From Bombyx mori (taxonomy: Eukaryota > Arthropoda > Insecta > Lepidoptera > Bombycidae): a stretch of DNA of 64,000 bases. The stretch is taken from contig NC_085129.1 in assembly GCF_030269925.1 (NCBI RefSeq), forward strand, positions 14,313,501-14,377,500, given 5' to 3'. Under the pieces are notes generated by a model. It searched no databases. It saw only the letters and a list, made by a program, of their open reading frames with translations, and was not told where the DNA came from. The stretch's first letter is position 1. Every line of letters begins with the position of its first letter. The position numbers and the translations under genes were made by a program. Positions 24,359 to 37,500 of this stretch are shown here, one piece after another.

Positions 24359-24982
24359 TAAGCACCACGTCCGACACGATCCCAACAAAGTGTAACTTTA
24401 TCGTATTTAAATAAGTTTCATTAATTAAGCTAATGGACATATACACTACTGTCAGGATCATGTCAACGTATTTTCAGTTAGTATAAAATACAATGAAACT
24501 TTAAATATGTCCGCTTATTTGGAAATTACAATGACAATGGATTAATTTAAAAAAAAATATTGATTTAGATATAAAAACCGAGTTTATAATAAAGCAGACA
24601 TATTTAAAGTGTGCTTAATTAGTTTTCACATTAAATATCTTATGCCTATTTTAAAATACTTAAAGATATTAATTTAAAAATGACTACTTAAAATAATAGT
24701 TTATACGATTGAATCATTAATAATTAATTTAAAAGACATTAAAAATTTCCTTTGTACGATAGTAACAGGACAAGCATTTCAACATATTACATTTAAATCT
24801 AGAAAGAGGGTAGAAGCATAAAAAGTGGCTTATACGTAATTTCAACTGATTCGGGATGAATTCGTGTATATAAAACATGTGGTATACAGATTGAAAGGTT
24901 GATGGAAAGGTAGATGGCAAACGTCCCAGAGGACGCAGTCCCACGAGATGGTCGGACCAAATACGATCTTCTCTAATCAACT

Positions 24983-25424
24983 TTTTTTTTTTTATTGCTT
25001 AGATGGGTGGACGAGCTCGCAGCCCACCTGGTGTTAAGTGGTTACTGGAGCCCATAGACATCTACAATGTAAATGCGCCACCCACCTTGAGATATAAGTT
25101 CTAAGGTCTCAGTATAGTTACAACGGCTACCCCACCCTTCAAACCGAAACGCATTACTGCTTCACGGCAGAAATAGGCGGGGTGGTGGTGGTACCTACCC
25201 GTGCGGACTCACAAGAGGTCCTACCAACAGTGATTACGCAAATTATAATTTTGCGGGTTTGATTTTTATTACACGATGTTATTTCTTCACCGTGGAAGTC
25301 AACCGTGAACATTTGTTAAGTACGTATTTCATCAGAAAAATTGGTACCCACCTACGGGATTCGAACACCGGTGCATCGCTACATACGAATGCACCGGACG
25401 TCTTATCCTTTAGGCCACGACGAC
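24983..25424 (-). repeat. Bm1 SINE, full length
   Basis: Complete element in minus orientation from the T-rich tail (24983) to the tRNA-like head ending GGCCACGACGAC. One of the least diverged copies in the window. Confidence 0.95.
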
Positions 25425-25569
25425 TTCCACAATGCCCTTCATGAAGCTAAGGATCGCAGCAGATGGAGGGAAATCGTGCGGGCGAAACTGATGCAGCGGG
25501 GGAGTCACGACCCTCAGTAATGAGGAAAACGACGAGATACAGATTGAAAAAAATAATTCAATGTTGATC

Positions 25570-25685
25570 ACGATCTATCTGATGTTAAGTGATTACCGGA
25601 GCCCATAGAAATCACAGCATGGCGGAAGTAGGCAGGGTGGTGGTACCTACCCACGCGGGCTCACAAAACGTCTTGGCAACAGTGA
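25570..25685 (-). repeat. Bm1 SINE fragment with internal deletion
   Basis: GATGTTAAGTGATTACCGGA joins directly to GGCAGGGTGGTGGTACCTAC in minus orientation. Confidence 0.75.
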
Positions 25686-25689
25686 AAAC

Positions 25690-28570
25690 CTAAGAAAACT
25701 ATATGATCGTATCTAAGTGCTTGAAAAACTACTGTAAATAAAACGGTCTAGCACTATTAATTTGCAGTGAAGTTAAAGTCCTGCTGTATTTACAGCAGTC
25801 GATCTTATGGCATGCACGGAACAGTCCAGGGCTCTGAAATCGGGTTGAATGTTGGTCAAATTAAACAAAAAGGACACGAACAAATTATTAATGAACGCGA
25901 ATAAATCATTAATGAATTCAATCAATTAGAAATGAAAAAAAAAAAGTGAATAACACGTTTTATTGCTACACTATATCGTCTTTTGTTCTGAACATCTTCA
26001 GTGTACCAACACTTCTTTAATATATTTGTATAAATATTGAGTTTACATAGATTTAAATTTAAATGTACGAGATTTTCTGTTTGCCCATTATTTTGTCTTC
26101 AAATTTAAGACCTTGCTTGAAGAATTATCCATCACTAGTGGCTATTTCTTTATTAGTTCAAAATGCAGGCAAGTTCCAACACTATCTTAGTCAATGGCAA
26201 TGTCAATTAAAAAAGAAACAACTGAACATAAAGCAGTATTATTTTAATAACCAATCTGTAGCCTCGTGAATTCTGCGACATACTAAGCAATAAAAAGGTG
26301 TTTTTGTTTAAATACACCGATATATATATATATATACGGACATGCAAAACAATTTAATTTGAGCCTCATCTCAAGATATTGAATTGAACGTAAAACAACC
26401 TAATTCCCGATATTTAACTTTATCATCATTACTCATCGTGAATCAAAATATCCAAAATTTTGTATTTCTTTTTTATTCATCAATCAATATCGCTTTATCG
26501 CTTATAAATCTCGTATTAACTCAATTTTGCATTAGACATTAAAAAAAATGATTTGCGAATGTTAATAGACAATTCAAATCTGTTTTTTTTTTTGCCATAA
26601 ACGGGAAAACTCGTTTGATTTTAAACGGTAACACTGACCAACCGTCCGCCGTCCAAATAAAAAAATATAAATTCGAAATCATAATAGCATTGAAATAGCA
26701 ATTATCCGATTATATTTTTTCTTAACAAGGGATCCAAATATATATCAATTTAACTCAATCTTTCACTAGTGCTTTTTGTTAGTCTGAGTAGGTTGGTTTC
26801 GATTATCTGACTGTATCTTCCGCGAAGCTATCATGTGTTCCGCAATTTATGGGTTGAAGTTGCCGGTCGAGACTCAGATCACACGAAATCGAACGACGTT
26901 AATTAAAACGTATCTATACCGTAGCGGCTACTATCAACGCGAAGAACCAGACGGATTGTCAAATTGTTCAACAACGAAAATGATGAATAAAAACAGTTCT
27001 TTATAAGAGAGGCTCAAAGTTATTACTACTATGTTCATATCTCGATGTTATACTCTGACTCTACTAATTATAAAGGACGAAAAGGAACAACAAACATGGT
27101 TGTTTAATAAAACAATGCCTTCACTCAGAGTTCGAAAAATACTGTCAGTATTTAAGTGTATATTGTAGGGGTGGATCATCGAGTTTCAATGGTAACGCCC
27201 AAAACCGGACTAGAAAAGGTATATTTGTCTGCTCATAACATCTTACCCGCAGTATTCTGTCTACCCGTGACCACGGCGCTAGTAACATGCTCAAAATGTC
27301 GGGAACTAATTAAATATGAAAATCGCGACAAGAATCCATGTTTATAACAAACATGACTTTCGAATACATCCTTCAATCGATCTTTTTTAAGTTCTATTCT
27401 ATTATATTTTAAGTTCTAAAAGGAAAAACAACGTTTGACAGTCGATATAGGCAAATTAATAATTACTACACGTTGAATTTTATTACATGATAATACTCCT
27501 CGTAGAAGTAATTTGTGATCGCGTATTAGGTAGATATTAAATCTGCTGCCTATTCTATGACTAGAACCCTAGTCTACTAGTATTGATTTATATCAAGTAA
27601 TACGTAACAGTTATATTACTAGATACTAGGTATTGCGTAGCGCGTATTATATGCTAGGATTGTGTTCATTTTTTATTGTTTATCTAAGCACGCAGACAAG
27701 GGTGCGGTTTAAAACATATACTAAAATAGCAATTAATTTTATAGCGGACTGTCTTTTTTTTCTACCTAAGCTGAAGGTCTAGAGAGACCATGTCAGCGTC
27801 ACCGGGCTAGTAGGTGAGCTCGCGGGGCTCAAACCTGACGATGTTGCTAACACGAACCCTAGCAAAAATCGTGCTTCGCAGAATCTACCACCGGATTGAA
27901 AACGCGACCCACAGAGAAGATCCGGCGAGAAAATCAGTGTGCTAAGCGGACTGTCGACTGCGAGCGTAGACTATGCCGTCTCCTGAATAAGAGTTTGTTG
28001 TTTCTCTTACGTCATTCTGCGTTTTAGAACCACGAGAAAGTATAACATCCGACACGAGTACGATTACACATCCGAAGTGAAACTTCTGTTGGTTAGGTCA
28101 ATTGTAATTACGCAACGCGTTATGTACAACACGTACAAAGTTCAGTGTTACGCGAATATATTAAGCAGGCTCAACATAAACCTCGATATTATAGGCAAGT
28201 TCAGATTTGGTGACAGACATCACTGAACCGATTCGTGGCCAGATTTATGTCTTTTTCTTGCGGTAATGACCCTTAAGGCTATTATTTTAATATGAAATAA
28301 GGAACATATCTATTTTGCTACCTATAGTATGGTATATCTAGAATACACCAAAAGAAAATGAAGTTTAAAAACATTGCATTTCTGACCTTGATTTTAATGT
28401 CGAAATTTTCAAGAACAATTTTAAGAGAATTTTCTGCGATTTTTAAAAATGTAAAATGTACTTCTCTCTCGTCAGAGAAGTTTCACTTCTGTCCCGTGTA
28501 GTAAGTAGCAAGCGCATATCTGTATAATAATTTGAATGTTTAACAAAATTAATATTGTTCTAGAACTTTC
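25690..28570. other. Region left of the last POPDC exon seen
   Basis: Should contain or precede the missing 3' exon(s) of POPDC, but none was recognised. Holds a (TA)n run at 26320-26335, the five-copy repeat at 27775-27955 and a possible inverted-end element at 28074-28493. Confidence 0.5.
27775..27955 (+). repeat. Unclassified interspersed repeat, five copies in the window
   Basis: Diagnostic blocks: GTAGGTGAGCTCGCGGGGCT, CAAACC, CCTAGCAA, and AGAATCTACCACCGGATTG. Copies or fragments are also at 2060-2175 (+), 6640-6720 (+), 29700-29905 (-) and 60410-60690 (-). The longest copy (60410-60690) shows the order most completely. No reading frame is conserved. Confidence 0.65.
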
Positions 28571-28580
28571 TGTAACGTAC

Positions 28581-31500
28581 CTTGAAGCTGCCTGTTGAGT
28601 ATCGCGGTGATTCCAGGTCCATCGCCAGCTTTCTTCACGACCAGCATCGGCTTGTCCTCTCCCTCTTCATAGCTGTTAGGGAGGTGACCGTTGCTGACTG
28701 CCATCGTTTCGCTTACCTGTAAAATGATGTAACATTTCGATTACGATCTTTCTTCTTTTCTAACTTTACGATATTACACACGCCATATTACCACCACCCT
28801 GCCTATTTCTGCCGTGAAGCAGTAATGTAAGTTTCAGTTTGAAGGGTGGGGCAGCCGCTGTAACTATACTTGAGACCTTAGAACTTATATCTGAAGGTGG
28901 GTGGCGCATTTACGTTGTAGATGTTTATGGGCTCCAGTAACCACTTAACACCAGGTGGGCTGTGAGCTCGTCCGCACATCTAAGCAATAAAAAAAAACAA
29001 TGGTCGATTCCAGAGGCCGTTCAGAACAAGGCTGAGAAATTTCGCAGGGTTTGTAGTCTGTAACGGTCCATTCCAAACTTCCACCCCCTAACCACCCGTA
29101 CGGATAATATATAAGACTTCCGTCGCAAGGCTTAAAAATAGCAGTTTATCTTTCCTGCACTAATTACCTGCATCAATTTGTGGACCACGTCCCGTCCGAG
29201 GATATGATCGAAGACCGCTTGCAGGAAAGCGTCCGACATTATTGATAGTTTCAGCTTATCTCTATGCCAGACCAGCACCCTAGACTCTTCCATCGCCATT
29301 ATAGACACCTGAAATTTTCAATTTAAAATTGCACGTCCAAATAAAAAATACGAAGTTTTTATACGAACTATTTGTCGGAAGCTTTGTCGATTTGCTGTAT
29401 GAATTGGAATGAACGGTAGCTCACCGTAAAAAAACGCGATTTTTTTTCAACGTTACACTAAAATATTATTTTGTGTGTTGATAGTCGAACTCTTGCTTAC
29501 AAGTCGTCGCCTCGGGCGAGATATTAGAGGAATATTTGTATGCTTTGTTGAATCCATGCATACATATGGCTCCATGTTAGATAGCGGCTTGGTCCTGCCC
29601 TTGGCATTAGAAACATCCATGAACGTCAGTAACCACTCACCATCAGGAGGCCCGTATGCCTGTCTACAAGGGAAATAAAATAATAATAATATCGAAACGC
29701 AGTTTTAGGTACCATAAGAACCGGTCACCGTCCTCGCCGGACCCGTCGCTTGCGACGAAGGTCTCGACGAGTGAATTAACCCATACACAGCCCCCCTAGT
29801 TTCTCGCTGGCTGCGAAGCACTGCTCTTGCTAGGACCAGTGTTAGCAACACTTCCGGTTTGAGCCCCGTGAACTCATAATATCAGCTCATATCAGCATAG
29901 GTAGGAAAAAAAGACAGTAAGCACAAAAGTTTATCGTTTATCGATGGCTCCGGTGTAAAGTTGAGTCTTTCAGTTACGACAATTCCGCTTTCTTCCGTCG
30001 AATAAATAAACTTAATAAACACCTAATATTAATTAAAGATCGTCCTAAGCTTCGAAACTAAACGTACTGTTTGCAACGTAACCACACGTATGCTCGTTTA
30101 GAAAGTTGCATTGAACGTTGCACCTTTATATAGCATAATACTTGGCTCGTTCACATTGGGACAGGACTGACGTGGATTCCGCTAGGCAAGCAAGCGAAGT
30201 TACAGAAAAAAAAACCAAACCGTACTATTCTGGTTAAAAAGCAATATTCGTTTTGGCTGGTCTCTGTGAGAACGATAAGCGGGTATTCACGCCAGCGACG
30301 GGCTTCCGTTCGTACGCGTGAACTGATTTAGCAGAATAGCACCGCCGGACCGGTCACAGTTTACGCTGCATTTATGGTAATGCCGTACGTGAAACATAAC
30401 GAGAATCAAGCCGTGACCTGTTTCCGCGATGACGTAACGAGCAGCTGTTCGATTATTTTGTTTTTCGAAGGAGCTTAAAAATTCGAAATCGGATTGATGA
30501 TTAATAATAATTTTCAAGAATTCCGTTTTTAAACATAACAATTCCTTCACGAATTCTTTTTATAGTATTACTAGATATTACGCGCGACTTCGCCCGCGTG
30601 ATCAAGGAAAATTGCTAGCGTAATTTCGCGTAGAAGCAAGATGTTTTTTCGGGTAAATAATTTAATAATAAATAACTGAGAAGAAATCACGCGCCTGGGC
30701 TCAAATTCGGATTCCCTGTGTATGGATACTAGAACTGACATGCAAACTTATATACGTTTATGTATATACATCTATAGATAAATAGCGAACCGCCCTCGCT
30801 TCGCTTCGGGAACTGTAATTTATTATTTATCTTAATGAAGTTTCTCTCTTGATCTTTCATAATATCGCGCACTCAGTTGTTTATAGTCATAACTATTCAA
30901 GTATTTGTCCAAATGATGTAGTGTAAAAGACAAAGTTTAAGTACTTTAAATACCAGAGGCGATAAAAGTATTTATTTTGCTATAAGGATCAATTTGTTAC
31001 TAACAAATGTGCGTTAGAAATAAATCACCAATTTTCATTGTATTTATAAATAATAGCCTATATGTTATTCTGATGTGTAAGCTATATTATTGTAAAGTTT
31101 CATCAAAATCCATCCGATAATTTTTGCGTGAAAGATTAACAAACATACATACATACATTCTTAAAAACTTTCATATTTATAATATTAGTAGGATAAACAA
31201 ACACCCTGATAAAGAGAAAACAAAGCTGTTCATCGCACGAATACTTGCTCGATGCGGGAATCGAACCCACGACCCTTGGCGCAACAGTTAGGAGGGAGCT
31301 AACTGCTATAGTTATATATATAAATTAAAGCACGATTAATTGACAATTAAAAATAGAAAACGTTCACGTCTGTAGCCTTTTCTTTTAAAATTCGGTTACA
31401 AATTAGTTATGCAGGCGAAAGTCTTCACGATTCGCACCTTCATCGACATAGATCACGCGATTTTATCCACTTTTTACAATTCTTGGCCACGTTGTTGAAT

Positions 31501-34500
31501 CTAGATACTGAAGACGTAGGATTATAATTTTTTTGTTTTTATTTCCTACCTATTCGCCGGTAGTCTAAGGGGCTATTTCAGCTATAAACTAAATAGAAAA
31601 CAGATTTCACATAGGTTCCAGTCCACAGCGATGAAGAGAAAACATTTAGAAAATTTAACCCAAAGAAAGTAATATTACGAAGAATAATTGGGAAGAATAA
31701 TAAAAAACCGGCAGTCCACCCGATGCTATCCTCCCTGTAAGCATTGTTTAGAGAAAAAAAACACGTATTTGCACTGAAAAAGTTCATACCTGAAAATAAT
31801 CGTCAGTCGAAACGCCGAACCACTCGGGAGAGTCCAAGAAATGATGAGGAAACACTATATGGAGAGCTCGCTGATTCTGTGACACCACAAGCCTGAAAAG
31901 AAAGATATGTAATTACAATTTAACAAAAAAATAAGAACCAAATTCTTCTTCTTCATCGTTTCCTAGCCGCTGATGAGGATGGTGACCACGTGTGACTTTC
32001 CCCCATAGTGTTCGGTTATGGACCGCATAGTATAGACCACCACCAAAGAATCAAATAATAGTACTAAAACGCATTATGTTAGATACGCTTTTCGGGGCTG
32101 GCGGGTTTTTGGGCCAGAATTGTAATTAAACTGCCCATTTTCGATTTAAAGGTCTTGTCAATACGACAAACTGACATTCTCAGTTGATGTTACATCATAC
32201 AAAACATACAGTGTGCTGTAAAATTCTTCCGATAACTGCATTGCACCGGTCAGACTGAAATCCTTGCCCTCACATACCAATATACACCATGCATTTATAA
32301 CAACTACCTGCGGCCGGCATAGCGGTAACCATACGAAATACTTGTCTAACACTATTTATTTTTCCTAATTGTAAGTATTTCCTGAAGCTAGAAGATAACG
32401 GCGATATCAGGGTAAATAAAAATCCTTGTCTACTGATGAGGACTACTAAAACGTAATGGATACTACTTCACTTTCCTACCAGAAATTCTAGGTACACACA
32501 CATTACACAAGAGTTACAAATTACCAATGACTAGGTTTTTTTAAAATTCGAAATACATCGATTTTATACGTTTCTTACGACCTCTTGATTTGCATAGAAT
32601 TTGGTACCGTAGAGAGGTCAAGCCGTTTCTTCCGTTTTAATGAATTAGAACGGCTTAAATCGATTAAAAGTAGACCATAGTACATTGTTTCAGATTCGAA
32701 CATACCGACTTATCTAAATTCATTTTTGTCTTGTATGCACACTGTGATGGTAGAGAACCACCACCACCATCAGTCAGGACAAGCGCACAGTTAAATGACG
32801 TGGCATTCCGAAGGTCTACCAAGAAATCCCGCGACGTGACGCGGCGGTCCCTGCTGCCTGATACAGATCTCAGGCATAAGTTGAAGGAGTGTTGTCTTGA
32901 AAATACCTATTTCTGCCGTGAAGCAGTAATGCGTTTCGATATGAAGGACGGAGCAGTCGTTGTACTGTTAAAACTGAGACCTTAGAACTCTTGTCTCAAG
33001 GTGGGTGGTGGTATTTACGTTATAGATGTCTATGGGTTTTGGTAACCACCGTACGCCAGGTGGGCTGTGATCTCGTCAACCCATCTAAGCAATAAAAAAC
33101 CCCGCTTGCACTGCGGCGTTCTTCGGCAACCCATGTCAATAAACCCTCTTTAGTGATCTCACAGGATCAATTTAAAACACTGAAATTTATGTCGTATTCC
33201 CAATACAAAAGGTTGTTAAAATTTTAAATCCTCTGCCATTTCGTCTCGGTGTGCGTAGGCCAGTACTGTGTAGAAACTTATTCTATTATTACCTAACAGA
33301 GCTGACGCATCTTAAACTGCAATGCCCACTCATCCAAACTAGGCCTAATTGTATATTACGTCATTGTATTATAATAAAATGAAATACAGTATGTTTCACT
33401 TGTAACGATTGCTGGACATGAATGTGTCTTAGGTATACGGCATGTACAGAAATTAAAGACTCCAATGAATCTAATAATTTTCCAAGATGGAGGGTCTGTG
33501 TTTTTCAAATTCTGTTCCTGTATGATTCCATTAATGCAAAAGCATTTCCGGACTCTGCTAATTAGAAACAGCAGACGAAGGTACGGTCTAAGGTTTGGTT
33601 ATCGGACAAAAAACAATGTTTCCCTCTGATGAATTGAAATATATAATTGCAATCCTGAAAACATTTTGTATCAGACAACTCAAACTCGATCGGATCGTCA
33701 ATGGCAAAGATTGACCAATGTTTTTATTGCTATACCTAAATTCGTAGTTCACTTTTTGAATAAGCCGCTCTACGTTATACACAACTGATTTTCAGATAAA
33801 CTAAATTTAAATGTGTATGGAATTAGAAACATTTCTTTTATTTATTATTTATGCGCAAAAATTACGTCGCTGAAGCACTGACACAATAATAATTGCTTTC
33901 GACCTATGTAGCCTTAACGTGGGTAGATCACCAATATTGGACAGAGCCAATCTATAAATAAATTTAAGTGCTCGTACTTTCGAAATAAACAATTTTTCGA
34001 GGACATATTGAATATAATTATTAGCACTTGAGTGAAACCAAAATATTTAGGTTTATCTTTTTGTTTGTTTGGTCAGGTTGATCTTCGACACGACTGAACC
34101 GATTTTATTGACAATAGATAATTTGCCGAGCATTCTAGGAAATATTATATTATATGGATAAACAGTGGCTGGTATTACTATACACAAATAATTCCGAAAA
34201 TTTACAACTTACTAACCTTCCTTTCCAACTTACTACATTATTTACCTAATTTTGCATCTGCTACGTCTGCTAATGAACTAAATGGAAAGTTCGAGAATAA
34301 ATACCAACTACAAGGTCTTTTTCGATACAACATTAAATCAGTCACCGATATGTTCATTACAATTGATTTTTTTACGAGAGTAAAATACATACAACAGAAA
34401 TTTTTGTGATGAATATGAGCCAATAACGGAAACGTGTACTTTTAAGGTTTATAGTTTGCAATGAATGATTCGCAGAAAAATATAATTCGTATAGGTAAGC

Positions 34501-37500
34501 ATTACTATTCAAGTTTAAATAATAGTAATTTGCCTCAGAAAATTGTTTAGTTACATAAGATTATTTTTTATAAGTCTATATATTAGTTATTCGATACAGT
34601 AAGTGACGGTACTGATGTCTTATTTTTTAGGTTTACGAGTTGTCCTTCTCGCGTCGACTTTGGGTAGAATATTATTGACAGGGTGAACAAGTCTGCATTT
34701 TGCCGCCATGTTTTCGCTGCGGCAACTGTGCCAATCATTTCGTAATATCAGATTCGATGACTCACTAACAAAATTACATATCCAGGCATAGTGTAGCTTC
34801 CTATTGGTCAGTAATTATCTTTCCATATTTCAATTTTTTTTCTTTCAGTTACGTTCACAATTATTGTACGCATGATTTAAAATGAAAACTTGTACTATGA
34901 TATACATATTATTAGTAAAAAAAACAAGCTGGTGGTAGGGCGTCTTGTGAGCGCGCACTGGTAAGGTACCACCACCCCGCGTATTATATGCCGCGAAGCA
35001 GTAGCGCGTTTCGGTTTGAGGGGTGGGGCAGCCGTTATACTGAAAAATAGCATATATAATCCATGTCTTAAGGTGGGTGGCGGTGATTACGTTCTTAATT
35101 AAAAAAATATAATTAATAAAATCCCTGAAAATCTTTCTGATTAATGAAAAACATTTCGATTTGATTTACCTTAAATTTTATGTTTTTTCTGCGATTACAT
35201 AAATATTATATGTAAAACACTGCCCCCGAGTCTTCCTTACAAAATCTGAGAGAATATGAAAGTTTTCTTAAAGTTAAACCTAATAAGACGCACATAAAGA
35301 GCTTAACCAATCCGAATGACCTTATTTCGTGCCGGAACACGGGGCGTGCTATCCAAATGAGTTGGACATGTTTACAAACAGGTTTTACGTAAGAAAAACA
35401 AATAAAATGAATAGTATACTTCACTTCCTTATTAGAATACGTGATCCCATAAAATTCATGATTAGTCTTATTAATAAAAAAATTCAAAATCACGATTTGT
35501 AAGCAATTCCTCAGTCTCACACAAGTGGAGAAAAGAAACAAGCGGACCATCGCTGACTGATGCAATGATATTCTGATTAGGTGTTTTATGATAAATAGAT
35601 ATAAATAAGTTTTTCGTAAAAAAAAAGGTAAAATTTTCAAATTAACGAACCGTTTACTTGTTGTAAAACCTTTACCGAAGCATAGGGAATTCACAAACAG
35701 CATATCGCTTCCCAACTCTCTCTTCTATATCGTTCCCTCTTTACTGAGGATCGCGACCATATGCGACGTACTTCCAATGTGCTCGATCGTGGTTGGCATG
35801 GACTGCATGGTACAGACTACCACCAAGTGCTTTTCTTGCTAGATCTGACCATCTGGCTGGTGTTCTGCCCACGGCGCGCTTGCCCTCTATGCGACCCGTA
35901 ATTATGAGCTTCTCTAATTCATGTCTGCAAGACCGCATGATGTGTCCGAAGAAGCTCATAACACGTTGCCGGCAGATGGAAGAGAGCCTTTCCCAACTAG
36001 GAAATGTAATATTCTTTTTCCACTTGACCACGTCCACTTGCGTACGTAATGTGACCCCGCGCTTGTGGGTACTACCCAGCCGTGATGCAGTCATGCGTTT
36101 CGGTTTAAAAGAAGAAACCGCTTTTATACAATTGAGACTTCGACGTTATTCCTCAGGGCTACATTGACCACTTAATTCCAAGTGAATGTGAAGGAATTCA
36201 ACACTTATAATCCACCAGCTCTTATCTCGTTCTAATTGTTAGGAGACTATTAAAAGAAAAGCTGGAGAAAAGGATTGAGCACTATTTAAATAACCCTAAC
36301 CCCTTCCTGTACGCGCGCGTAGCTGCAATAACCCCTTAGGCTACCAGCGAATCTTCTTCTTCTTTCTTTCCTATTGCTGGGGTGTAAGGGCTCGAATCAA
36401 ATTCTTTCATTTGCATTGGTCTTGAGCAGTCTATTCTAGCTCTACCCACGTCATGCCCAAGACGCCCAGTTTCTGCTCTACTGAGCGACGCCAAGTTGTT
36501 CTGGGACGGCCTCTTCTCTTCCTTTTGCCAGACACTTTCCAGGTCAGTGCTCTCTTGGATAGGTGGGTAGGTTTTCTTTATGTGTGACTAATCTAATGCC
36601 ACTTCAAGGATCTTCCTCTCCATTGTCGCCTGCATGGTGGTCCTCCACAACTCATTGTTAGTGATTGTCTCAGGCCTAAAGATTTTTAAAATTTAAAGTA
36701 GGCATTTATTCCTTATATAAACACTTGGAGTTTGTTCATCAAGTGAATTTACTACCAGAGAATTGGTAGGGAAAAAAATCTAGCCCCATACTTGTTAATT
36801 TTGCAACTATACAATAAGCCATAATCAAAAGTATTCTAAAATATATAAGCAAACAAAGGGGATTGCCCACTCTCCATAGTGTGCTAGGCCCAAGATGGAC
36901 ATCAAATATTACTATAAAAATGTACTGATTCAAATTCTTAAATGTATTGGATATCTAAAAAATATATTGAAATTGACGCCACTATTATAAAAAATATAAT
37001 AAAAATAAAAACTCGTTTTGAGGTTAATTTTCTATATAGATAAGTGTCGCATTGTGAGATATTTCAAGAACTTTTCTTTTCTTAATGTTTAAGATGTTCC
37101 TAATGTATTTTTATCCAATAGGGTATAAAAACACACTTAATTCTTTAAATATCTATATTTTCTTCATCTTCATACACAATTAGTATCATCTAAAAATAGC
37201 AAAGGAGAGCATATACACGGTTTTAAATCTCGGTCAGGGTAAAACCACAATTCACACAATGTTTTTTAGTCGTAGTATGAAACGTTATTGATAAAAGTAA
37301 AATAAATCGAAGAAAAATCAAAACACATCCATTTTGTACGCAAGCACAACACCCTTCGATCAACAATACTATTGTTGATCGAAGACAATAGACATGTGTA
37401 AGTAATGCGAGTGATATTACTCCGGTAATATTACTCTACGATGTAATGCAACATCACACATTACGCGAAGGAAACAAACATCACACTATCACCCACAGAA

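Noticed and set aside
35206..35715. 169-codon minus-strand frame
   Set aside because: Hydrophobic, AT-driven composition and no domain. A plus-strand frame in the same place (APESSLQNLREYESFL) looks slightly protein-like but is short and unmatched, so neither was called.
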